In this document: piece after piece, positions 9,055 through 15,615 of the stretch
Numbering within the stretch: the first letter of the stretch is position 1
Layout of the letters: each line of letters starts with the position of its first letter
NCBI GenBank assembly: GCA_937992175.1
Contig: CALKLF010000014.1
Location: 1-59,404 of the forward strand
Source: an uncultured Fimbriimonadales bacterium
Lineage (GTDB): Bacteria; Armatimonadota; Fimbriimonadia; Fimbriimonadales; GBS-DC
Length of the DNA: 59,404 bases
Reading direction: 5' to 3'
The notes under the pieces: model-generated
Database searches by the model: none
The model's input: only the letters and a program-made list of their open reading frames with translations
Told to the model about the DNA's origin: nothing
Made by a program: the position numbers and the translations under genes

Positions 9055-10521
9055 CTAATACGCCCCTGCAAGGCTAAGGTACACAAACCCGCGCTTGCCG
9101 TAGGCGAGGTCGAGGCGAATCAAGCCAATCGGTGAGGCGAAGCGCAGCCCCGCGCCCGCTCCAAAACGCACGGGCACGCTCGACAGCTCCGCGCCGCTGT
9201 TCCAGACCGCTCCCGCGTCCACAAACACCGCCGCCTGTACCGCCTCCATCACAGGGAACTGGTACTCCACGCTGCCTGCGACCATGCGGTTGCCCCGATA
9301 CTCGTCCTGAGCGTAGCCCCGAAGCAAGTCGTAGCCGCCAATCCAGAACAGTTCGCTGAGCGGGGTTCCATCGGAGCCGACCCCTGCGACGCCACGCAGG
9401 GCGAGCGCGCTTTCGCCTTGCAAGGGGATGTAGTAGCGCGCCTCGCCAAGCACGCGCGTGAAGCGAAAGTCGCCGCTCAGGGCGCGCTCCGCCAGAACGG
9501 TCGCGTAGAGACCCTGACGCGGGAACCGTCCCTCGCGCGTGTCGTAGACCACCTGCACGCCCAATGCGTCAAAGCGCCCGCGATTGGCAGTGCGCAGGCC
9601 GGGACTAATCATCGTGTCGGGCGCGTCGTTGTAGTCCACGCGATCCGAGCGGTAGCGCAGGCGCAGTTCGAACAGCTCGCGCCAGTCAAGCCCGATGTAC
9701 GCCGTCACGCCGACCCGCCGCTCGTACCGACGCAGGGTGTCCAGATCGGCGTAGAACACAGGGTAGAAGGGAGAGCGGTCATAGAGTTCGATACCGAAGT
9801 TGAACGCGCCGGGTAGGGCGCGCGGCGCTTCGTAACTGATGGCATAGGAAGGACGCAACGCTTCATACTCGCCTGTGTAGGGGTTGCGTGCCTGCTCGCG
9901 CTGCCACTGCAGGCGGGCGCGATGCCCCAGCCCCGCTACATTCGTCTCCACCAGCTCCGCATAGCCCACGAAGCCCTGCTCGCTGCTGTAGCCCGCCGCT
10001 ACCGCAAAATCGAGCGATTGCTCCTCCTCGACCTGCAGCAGCAAGTTCGCCGTCCCCACCTGCTCGCCCGGCTCCGCGCCGAGCTTCGCGTCGCGCAGGA
10101 ACGGGAACCGCCCCAGGCGCTGGCGCACGCGCTGCAGTCGCTCTTCGTTATACACCTCGCCAGGACGCACCCCAATCAGCCGACGTAGCACCTCCGTGCG
10201 CGTGCGCTTGTTGCCCTGCACCTCGATCGACTCGATAACCCCCTCTGCCACCTGCACGGTCAGCACGCCCGACTCGTTTAGTGAATAGTCCACCACGCGG
10301 GCGAGCGTATAGCCGCGCTGGTGATACCATGCCTCCACCTGCTTGAGCGCGGATTGAATCGCCTCGGCGGAGGGCGCAGACCCCACCAACGACTGCATCG
10401 GCGCGCCGACGACCTCAGGCGACGCGACGCTCACCCCCTGCAACTGCACGGAACGCACCATACTTTGCCCAAACGCCCACGCAGCCAGCAGAATCAGCCA
10501 GAACACCCCAACGGCTCGCAT
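9055..10521 (-). CDS. Omp85/BamA-TamA family outer-membrane protein with POTRA domains
   Basis: Outer-membrane beta-barrel of the Omp85 superfamily, involved in assembly or translocation of outer-membrane proteins. The 488-residue product has a signal peptide ending near AWAFGQS. Two POTRA-like modules follow: one around 22-95 (EAWYHQRGYTLARV) and one around 95-165 (VQGNKRTRTEVLRRL, typical of POTRA strand-helix units). The C-terminal barrel has YSSEQGFVGYAELVETNVAG, the surface-antigen motif GGYDLLRGYAQDEYRG, and a C-terminal strand ending in an aromatic residue. With only two POTRAs and 488 residues it is smaller than E. coli BamA and closer in size to TamA or FhaC-like proteins, so the exact subfamily is uncertain. 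ATG 10521 lies 6 nt after TATAAT, a leaderless layout. Confidence 0.85.
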   Translation of the reverse strand: MRAVGVFWLILLAAWAFGQSMVRSVQLQGVSVASPEVVGAPMQSLVGSAPSAEAIQSALKQVEAWYHQRGYTLARVVDYSLNESGVLTVQVAEGVIESIEVQGNKRTRTEVLRRLIGVRPGEVYNEERLQRVRQRLGRFPFLRDAKLGAEPGEQVGTANLLLQVEEEQSLDFAVAAGYSSEQGFVGYAELVETNVAGLGHRARLQWQREQARNPYTGEYEALRPSYAISYEAPRALPGAFNFGIELYDRSPFYPVFYADLDTLRRYERRVGVTAYIGLDWRELFELRLRYRSDRVDYNDAPDTMISPGLRTANRGRFDALGVQVVYDTREGRFPRQGLYATVLAERALSGDFRFTRVLGEARYYIPLQGESALALRGVAGVGSDGTPLSELFWIGGYDLLRGYAQDEYRGNRMVAGSVEYQFPVMEAVQAAVFVDAGAVWNSGAELSSVPVRFGAGAGLRFASPIGLIRLDLAYGKRGFVYLSLAGAY

Positions 10522-10527
10522 GCCCTT

Positions 10528-10533
10528 ATTATA
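10528..10533 (-). promoter_or_regulatory. -10 box of the Omp85 gene, leaderless layout
   Basis: TATAAT with only AAGGGC between it and ATG 10521. It is back to back with the folC -10 box at 10544-10549. Confidence 0.6.
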
Positions 10534-10543
10534 GCCCATGCGC

Positions 10544-10549
10544 TATAAT
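10544..10549 (+). promoter_or_regulatory. -10 box of folC
   Basis: TATAAT 16 nt before ATG 10566. A GGGAG ribosome-binding-like stretch lies between them, so the leader would be very short. Confidence 0.5.
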
Positions 10550-10565
10550 TTATGGGAGCGCGCCG

Positions 10566-11951
10566 ATGGACTTCACGGAAGCGGTTCGGTATATCGAGGG
10601 CCTCTCCATTCAGGGCTGGAGGCTTGGCAACGCCCGATTCGAGGCGTTCTTAGCGCGTTTAGGCAATCCACACCTCAAGTACCCCTGCGTCCATATCACA
10701 GGCACGAACGGCAAAGGCTCCACCACTGCGCTGGTCAGCTCGATTCTCCGCGCTGCGGGCTATCGCGTGGGAACCTACTCCTCGCCCCATGTGTTCGATA
10801 TTCGGGAACGGATTCTCATCAATGGCGAACTCATTCCCAAGGAGCTGTTTACGGACGGCGTCGCGTTGATGCGCCCCCTGATTGAGCGACTGGACGACAC
10901 CGAGCATGGGCAGATTACCGAGTTTGAAATCAAGACTGCGCTGGCGTTCTGGGCGTTCGAGCAGGCGGGAATTGACATCGCCGTGCTGGAAGTCGGGCTG
11001 GGCGGGCGTATGGACGCCACGAATGTAATCATCCCCGAAGTGAGTGTGATTGTGAGCATCGGCTTAGACCATACCGATCGGCTGGGACCCACGCATTGGG
11101 ATATTGCTTATGAGAAGGCGGGCATTATCAAGCCGGGGCATCCTGTTGTGAGCGGCGCGGCGCATCCCGACGCGATAGAGATGATTCAGCGCGTGGCACA
11201 GGCGCAGGGCGCGCCCCTCTACCCTGTCCGTGTGACCGCCCTCTGTAGCACGGACAATCCTGCCCGTGCCGAGTTAGACGCTTATAGTAGCCCGGACAGG
11301 ATTGTCCGTTCTACAGAGGGCTTCCTCTACACCCCTCTCCCTTCCCCAACCGATTCCGCCGTGCGCGTGAGCTGCGGGGACTGGGAACTCGCTCTACAGC
11401 CCTATCTGATTGGCGACTACCAGCGCCACAACACGGCGTGCGCCGTCGCCGCCGCCGTACTGCTGCGCGAGCGGGGTTACGCGATTCCCGACTCCGCCAT
11501 CGAGCGCGGCGTTCAGTCGGCGCGCCTACCTGGACGCCTGCAAATCGTCGCCGAGTCGCCGCGCATCGTGCTGGACGGGGCGCACAATCCCGACGCCGCC
11601 GCCGTGCTGGCAAAGGCGCTGCCGCGCCTGTTCAAGTACCGACGGCTCATCCTCGTGTTCGGCATGCTCACTCCCCACGAGCCATCCGACACGCTCAAAC
11701 ACCTGCTGCCGCTTGCAGATGTCGCGATTTTCACTCCGATTCCCAGCCCGCGCACGCATACCGCTGAGACGCTGCTGCACAGCGCGCAGGCGTGGCTCGA
11801 AGGGCGCCCGCGCCGTAGCCCGCCCCTGCTGCTGACCGCCTCCAATCCCCAGCAGGCGTTCGAGCAGGCAAGAGAACTTGCTGGTCTGGACGACCTGATC
11901 TTGGTTACGGGATCCTTTTATCTTGTAGGTGAGTGGCGAACCTTTCAATAA
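10566..11951 (+). CDS. folC: Folylpolyglutamate synthase / dihydrofolate synthase, with an in-frame palindromic insert
   Basis: Adds glutamate to dihydropteroate or folates with ATP. The Mur-ligase-type P-loop is clear (HITGTNGKGSTTALV, residues 44-58). Other family motifs are SSPHVFDIRERI, EVGLGGRMDATNVI and, at the start of the C-terminal domain, VLDGAHNPDAAA. The 461-residue length exceeds the usual 420-440. The excess is explained by a 78-bp palindromic element at 11241-11318, which encodes 26 residues around 226-251. This lies before the strands leading to the C-terminal domain, so it is probably a surface loop. The reading frame stays open on both sides, so the enzyme is probably functional. 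It is divergent from the Omp85 gene with adjacent promoters. Confidence 0.92.
   Translation: MDFTEAVRYIEGLSIQGWRLGNARFEAFLARLGNPHLKYPCVHITGTNGKGSTTALVSSILRAAGYRVGTYSSPHVFDIRERILINGELIPKELFTDGVALMRPLIERLDDTEHGQITEFEIKTALAFWAFEQAGIDIAVLEVGLGGRMDATNVIIPEVSVIVSIGLDHTDRLGPTHWDIAYEKAGIIKPGHPVVSGAAHPDAIEMIQRVAQAQGAPLYPVRVTALCSTDNPARAELDAYSSPDRIVRSTEGFLYTPLPSPTDSAVRVSCGDWELALQPYLIGDYQRHNTACAVAAAVLLRERGYAIPDSAIERGVQSARLPGRLQIVAESPRIVLDGAHNPDAAAVLAKALPRLFKYRRLILVFGMLTPHEPSDTLKHLLPLADVAIFTPIPSPRTHTAETLLHSAQAWLEGRPRRSPPLLLTASNPQQAFEQARELAGLDDLILVTGSFYLVGEWRTFQ
11241..11318. repeat. 78-bp palindromic element inside folC
   Basis: Left end CTCTGTAGCACGGACAATCC; right end GGATTGTCCGTTCTACAGAG, an almost exact reverse complement. 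The inner GCACGGACAATCCTGCCCGTGC is itself a hairpin, and it matches the intergenic hairpin at 24565-24586 (GCACGGACAGTCTTGTCCGTGC) closely. The length is a multiple of three, so the folC frame is kept. Confidence 0.8.
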
Positions 11952-11972
11952 CCCCCAGTTAGGCTAGGGATG

Positions 11973-12016
11973 TTCATCTGAAATTCACCCAGTGTTCATC
12001 TGGAGTTGGGGTCAGG
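11973..12016 (+). promoter_or_regulatory. 11-bp-spaced direct repeats (OmpR/PhoB-type operator)
   Basis: TTCA occurs at 11973, 11984 and 11995, exactly 11 bp apart (GTTCATCTGAA, ATTCACCCAGT, GTTCATCTGGA), with a weaker TTGG at 12006. Tandem 11-bp half-sites are the usual target of OmpR/PhoB regulators, and the next operon encodes one. The -10 box CATAAT (12022-12027) starts 16 bp after the fourth position. Confidence 0.5.
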
Positions 12017-12021
12017 AATGC

Positions 12022-12027
12022 CATAAT
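12022..12027 (+). promoter_or_regulatory. -10 box of the kinase-regulator operon
   Basis: CATAAT 6 nt before ATG 12034 with TCAGGT between: leaderless layout, downstream of the 11-bp repeats. Confidence 0.4.
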
Positions 12028-12033
12028 TCAGGT

Positions 12034-12948
12034 ATGGCAAGCGTAACCATCGCGACTCGGAATGAGCGGACGCCTGACGCTTACCGCCAGCTACTACTGG
12101 AGGTTAGCACTTTCTTCCATCCCGATCCCGAAGTTTCGTATCAGTTTGTGGCGGATCGGCTCAGCGCGTTCTATAACGGCGCGACGGCGGCGATTACCTT
12201 ACATCAGGGCGCACAGATTGCGTTCAAGTATGTTGCGAACCCGCCTGAGTGGGCAATCGGGCTTTGCGGCGTTCCGACAGAAGACGCCTACTGCGCCCGT
12301 ACCTTGCGCTCTAACCAGGTGACACTGATTCAGGATGTACGCCGCGACTCCGAGTTCTGCGGTTTTCAGACGGTGGAACTGGGCTGGACACGCTACCTGG
12401 GCGCGCCCATTCGCGACAATCGAGGGCAGCCAATTGGCACGCTGTGTATCATTGACGGCTCGCACGATGAGGTTCTGAGCGAAGCGGATAAGGAGCTGGT
12501 CGCGTTGCTGGCGCAGGCGGCTCGGGTGAAGATCCAGCAGGAGCACGACTTGCGTCTGCCGCATATCGAAGCCGACTCGAACCAGCTCGAGCATATGCTG
12601 GTGAACCTCGCCCTGAACGGAATCAAGGCGATGACGCCTCTGGGCGGCGGAACGCTCACGATTCGTCTGCGTCGACAGCGGCGCACGGTGTGCATCGAGG
12701 TCAGCGACACGGGACCCGGCGTGCCCGAATCGATGCGTTCCTGCCTGTTCGAGCCGTTTGCGACTACGCAGGGCGACGGCTTCGGGCTGGGACTGTTCAG
12801 CGTGAAGCGCACAGTCGATATGCACAACGGGCGTATCGAGGTGCGCTCGATTGCAGGACAAGGCGCGACTTTCGAGATATGCCTGCCAATCCGTCAGCCT
12901 GCAACAGGAGGGCAAAGCCATGCAGCGCATACTCGTCGTGGACGATGA
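12034..12948 (+). CDS. GAF-domain histidine kinase lacking the dimerisation/phosphotransfer (DHp) domain
   Basis: Cytosolic sensor-like protein of 304 residues. A GAF domain fills about 15-165 (GAPIRDNRGQPIGTLCIID). A histidine-kinase ATPase domain follows: N box LEHMLVNLALNGIKAM (about 188-203), G1 DTGPGVP, F box LFEPFATT and G2 GFGLGLF. The two-helix DHp domain that should lie between them is missing. The junction QQEHDLRLPHIEAD (about 169-182) reads like an H-box start (HDLR, His-171) joined straight to the LPxIxAD segment that normally precedes the N box. That points to an internal deletion of most of the DHp. The ATPase motifs are intact. ATG 12034 was chosen because CATAAT sits 6 nt upstream. 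It overlaps the regulator gene by 29 bp. Confidence 0.8.
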   Translation: MASVTIATRNERTPDAYRQLLLEVSTFFHPDPEVSYQFVADRLSAFYNGATAAITLHQGAQIAFKYVANPPEWAIGLCGVPTEDAYCARTLRSNQVTLIQDVRRDSEFCGFQTVELGWTRYLGAPIRDNRGQPIGTLCIIDGSHDEVLSEADKELVALLAQAARVKIQQEHDLRLPHIEADSNQLEHMLVNLALNGIKAMTPLGGGTLTIRLRRQRRTVCIEVSDTGPGVPESMRSCLFEPFATTQGDGFGLGLFSVKRTVDMHNGRIEVRSIAGQGATFEICLPIRQPATGGQSHAAHTRRGR

Positions 12949-13612
12949 TGCATTCCTGCGTGAGAACCTCAAACGGCTGTTGGAGCAGTATCAGTACGAG
13001 GTGGTAGGCGTTAGGGCGGGCGCAGAGGCGTTGCGCGCCCTCGCCGAAGCGCCGTTCCACCTCGTCATACTGGACCTAGGACTGCCTGATGTAGACGGCT
13101 TCGACCTCTGTCGCCACATTCGTCAGAAGTGGCTCACGCCGATTCTCATGCTCACTGCGCGTACCGACTCGATGGACAAAATCATCGGACTGGAGGTAGG
13201 CGCGGACGACTACCTGACCAAACCGTTCGAGCCGAAGGAGTTGCTGGCGCGCCTACGCGCCCTGCTGCGCCGCGTCTACGAATATCCCGCACGCGAAGCC
13301 GACCCAGACGGAACGCGTGAATTCGGCGAACTCGTTATCGACTTCAATCGGCGTCATGTGAGCGTGCGAGGGCAATCGGTCTCACTGACCCGACGCGAGT
13401 TCGACCTGCTGGCGTACCTCGTGCAAAACGCGCATCGCGTCATCCCGCGCGAACAACTCTTCGAGCGGGTTTGGGGCTATAGTATCGAGTTCAGCTCTAA
13501 CACTCTGGATGTCTACATCTACCGCCTGCGCAAAAAGATTGAGAAAGACCCCAACAACCCCGAATACCTGCACACACACCGTCATTTCGGCTACGAATTC
13601 CGTATCCCCTGA
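12920..13612 (+). CDS. OmpR/PhoB-family response regulator
   Basis: Two-domain transcription factor of 230 residues. The receiver domain begins RILVVDDDAFLREN, with phospho-acceptor Asp-52 in ILDLGLPDVDG and Lys-101 in LTKPFEPKEL. A C-terminal winged-helix DNA-binding domain (about 135-230) carries LTRREFDLLAYLVQN and the recognition region TLDVYIYRLRKKIEKD. ATG 12920 follows AGGAGGG by 7 nt and lies inside the kinase gene, so translation is probably coupled. The 11-bp repeats before the operon and before the following PEP-CTERM gene are plausible binding sites. Because the paired kinase lacks a DHp domain, how this protein is phosphorylated is unclear. Confidence 0.93.
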   Translation: MQRILVVDDDAFLRENLKRLLEQYQYEVVGVRAGAEALRALAEAPFHLVILDLGLPDVDGFDLCRHIRQKWLTPILMLTARTDSMDKIIGLEVGADDYLTKPFEPKELLARLRALLRRVYEYPAREADPDGTREFGELVIDFNRRHVSVRGQSVSLTRREFDLLAYLVQNAHRVIPREQLFERVWGYSIEFSSNTLDVYIYRLRKKIEKDPNNPEYLHTHRHFGYEFRIP

Positions 13613-13614
13613 AT

Positions 13615-13658
13615 TTCAAATCGCGCTCACCCGTCTTTCATTTTTCGTTCAGATAAGC
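13615..13658 (+). promoter_or_regulatory. 11-bp-spaced direct repeats before the PEP-CTERM gene
   Basis: TTCA, CTCA, TTCA and TTCA start at 13615, 13626, 13637 and 13648, all 11 bp apart. The -10-like TATAGT starts at 13663, 15 bp after the last repeat start. The array before the regulator operon has nearly the same geometry, so the two promoters may share one OmpR-type activator. Confidence 0.5.
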
Positions 13659-13662
13659 GTTG

Positions 13663-13668
13663 TATAGT
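13663..13668 (+). promoter_or_regulatory. -10 box of the DUF4394 gene
   Basis: TATAGT directly downstream of the 11-bp repeats. The leader is then about 37 nt with a CAGGAGG ribosome binding site before ATG 13712. Confidence 0.4.
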
Positions 13669-13711
13669 ATGCACGTACGCGACGCGTACTACTCTACAGA
13701 CAGGAGGTTCT

Positions 13712-14623
13712 ATGATGATTCGTCGCACTGTCGAAAGGGCTTTCAAGTGTGGTTTGGCGTTGGCGGCGCTAAGCGCGGGGTATTGGAACGCCGACGCACA
13801 GCGTGTATACGGCGTCACAGAGGATAACCGTCTGATTAGCTTCGACGCTTCTAACCCGACTGCGCTCTTGAGCAACAAGCCGATTACAGGGTTATCGCAG
13901 CCGTCCGAGCTGATTCTGGGCATCGACTTCCGACCGCGCACGGGCGAGCTCTATGCGATTGGCAGCTCGAATCGGCTGTATAAGATTGACCCGATGACGG
14001 GCATGGCGATGGCGGTCGGTTCGGGAATGCCCTTCTCGCCTGCGCTGAACGGCGTGGAGTTCGGTTTCGACTTCAACCCCGTCGTAGATCGGATCCGCCT
14101 GACCAGCGACACAGGGCAGAACCTACGCCTGCATCCCGACACGGGGCAGGTCGTGGCAGTCGATGGGATGTTGATGTATAACTCGGGCGACCCCAACTTC
14201 GGACGCCAACCGTGGATTGTCGGCTCCGCCTATATCAACAACTTTGACGGCGCGACCAGCACAATTCTCTACAACATCGACGCCCGTCAGGATGTGCTGG
14301 TGATTCAGAACCCACCGAATGCAGGCGGTCTGGTGACCGTCGGCTCGCTCGGCATGAATGTCAGCACCGTACTGGGCTTCGATATTCTCACGATGGGTAG
14401 TATGAACATCGGTTATGTGTCGATCATCGATGTTGATCGCGGCGACTTTCGTTCATGGTTCGGGACGATTAACCTAAACACGGGCATGATTACGCCGGTT
14501 AGCCCTATTGGGGGCGTTGCGCTGCGTGTACGCGATATCGCTGTCGTGCCTGAGCCTGCATCGCTGGCGGCGTTTTCGGTGGGTCTGGCGGGCGCGCTGT
14601 TTGCCCGACGCCGACGCCGCTAA
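13712..14623 (+). CDS. DUF4394-domain PEP-CTERM secreted protein
   Basis: Exported protein of 303 residues with a signal peptide ending near NADAQ. The body matches the DUF4394 beta-propeller-like family: RVYGVTEDNRLISFDASNP, GIDFRPRTGELYAIGSSNRLYKID, FGFDFNPVVDRIRLTSDTGQNLRL. The C-terminus has the PEP-CTERM signal VPEPASLAAFSVGLAGALF followed by five arginines. This signal is normally processed by an exosortase, which is not in this window. The biological role is unknown; such proteins are often linked to extracellular polymer. Start ATG 13712 follows CAGGAGG. The 11-bp repeats upstream suggest control by the adjacent OmpR-type regulator. Confidence 0.85.
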   Translation: MMIRRTVERAFKCGLALAALSAGYWNADAQRVYGVTEDNRLISFDASNPTALLSNKPITGLSQPSELILGIDFRPRTGELYAIGSSNRLYKIDPMTGMAMAVGSGMPFSPALNGVEFGFDFNPVVDRIRLTSDTGQNLRLHPDTGQVVAVDGMLMYNSGDPNFGRQPWIVGSAYINNFDGATSTILYNIDARQDVLVIQNPPNAGGLVTVGSLGMNVSTVLGFDILTMGSMNIGYVSIIDVDRGDFRSWFGTINLNTGMITPVSPIGGVALRVRDIAVVPEPASLAAFSVGLAGALFARRRRR

Positions 14624-14638
14624 CCCCATGCCTGCCCC

Positions 14639-14671
14639 GGGGCTGGGCGTTCCTCCGCTCAGCCCCTTTAT
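14639..14671 (+). terminator. Rho-independent terminator after the DUF4394 gene
   Basis: GGGGCTGGGCG, a 6-nt loop, CGCTCAGCCCC (one wobble), then TTTATTC. Confidence 0.65.
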
Positions 14672-14691
14672 TCATTCACAGGAGGTCTTTT

Positions 14692-15471
14692 ATGAATGCA
14701 CGCGATCTGTTGACTCGGCGAGAATTTTTAGGTGTCTCTGGGACGCTGGGCGTTGCCCTGATGGGCGGCGCGCTGTTGAGCGGCTGTGGCGGCGGTGGAA
14801 CCACGCGCCAAACTACACCAGATGACGAGATTCTAGGCGCGGCGCAAATTGCGGAGGCGCTGGCGACCACGATGTATACTGGAATTATCGAGACGGCGCC
14901 TTTCTTCCAGCGGTTAAGCGCATTCGATCAGAACTATTTCCGCGCTGCGCGAGAGGTGGAAATGGCGCATTATCAACTCTTGATGTCGGCGCGCGGCAAC
15001 TTGCCCACGCCGATTACGACCTTCTATTTCCCGCCAGGGATGTTCACGAACGCGAAAACGACGCTGGATACTTTAGTGACCTTAGAAGAAGCGTTTGTGG
15101 CGGCGTATCTCATCGGTGTGCGCGACCTGTCCACGACGAGCCTCAAGGTTACGGCAGCGCGAATCTTAGCGGTTGAGAGTGACCACCGAACTGTGGCGCG
15201 GGTGGTCGCCGCAGAAGTCGACCCTGCCGACGGCGGCCCGTTTACCACCTTGCGTGGGCTGTCGGGACAGGAGGAGCGGGTTGACCCACCCAACGACAAC
15301 GCCTTCGCGCGTACCTATCAATTAGGCTCTATAGCAGACGCAGTGAATGCGTTACGCCCGTTCATCAACCGCGAGGCGGCGCAGCAGGCAGGGTTCGATG
15401 TGGCTCGTCCCTTCCCGTTCCAGCCATTTAGCCCCACCTTGCCTAACCCGCGCGGCGGCGTAAACGGTTGA
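14692..15471 (+). CDS. Tat-exported ferritin-like lipoprotein
   Basis: The 259-residue product starts with a twin-arginine motif (TRREFLG) and a hydrophobic segment ending in a lipobox, LLSGC. It is therefore probably exported folded and lipid-anchored. The rest is helical and resembles the ferritin-like DUF4439/Ferritin_2 group: AAQIAEALATTMYTGIIE, an EVEMAHYQLL stretch, LEEAFVAAYLIG, and AVESDHRTVARVV with an ExxH-like pair. A metal site is possible but I cannot confirm all ligands. AGGAGG precedes ATG 14692. It lies between a PEP-CTERM gene and mnmE, and its job is unknown. Confidence 0.75.
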   Translation: MNARDLLTRREFLGVSGTLGVALMGGALLSGCGGGGTTRQTTPDDEILGAAQIAEALATTMYTGIIETAPFFQRLSAFDQNYFRAAREVEMAHYQLLMSARGNLPTPITTFYFPPGMFTNAKTTLDTLVTLEEAFVAAYLIGVRDLSTTSLKVTAARILAVESDHRTVARVVAAEVDPADGGPFTTLRGLSGQEERVDPPNDNAFARTYQLGSIADAVNALRPFINREAAQQAGFDVARPFPFQPFSPTLPNPRGGVNG

Positions 15472-15493
15472 CCTCATTCAGGAGGTGAACCTC

Positions 15494-15552
15494 GTTGGCG
15501 GGGATGCCGACGCGTTGCACGCGCTTTGCGTAGCGTTGGCGCCCCTGCCGAC
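15494..15552. repeat. 59-bp palindromic element, copy 1
   Basis: Begins GTTGGCGGGGATGCCGACGC and ends GCGTTGGCGCCCCTGCCGAC, near reverse complements. A second copy of the same length lies at 42089-42147. Both sit between genes, shortly upstream of a leaderless-type promoter. Confidence 0.7.
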
Positions 15553-15601
15553 ACGAACATCGCCCCACCGTCGCATCAGCGTCCTCGCCAACGGCGACAG
15601 G

Positions 15602-15607
15602 TACACT
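15602..15607 (+). promoter_or_regulatory. -10 box of mnmE, leaderless layout
   Basis: TACACT preceded by AGG, 8 nt before ATG 15616 (TTTCTCTG between), with no ribosome binding site. Confidence 0.5.
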
Positions 15608-15615
15608 TTTCTCTG

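Noticed and set aside
8763-9086. 107-codon reverse ORF
   Set aside because: It runs across inverted repeats and into the Omp85 gene end, with no family resemblance or start signal.
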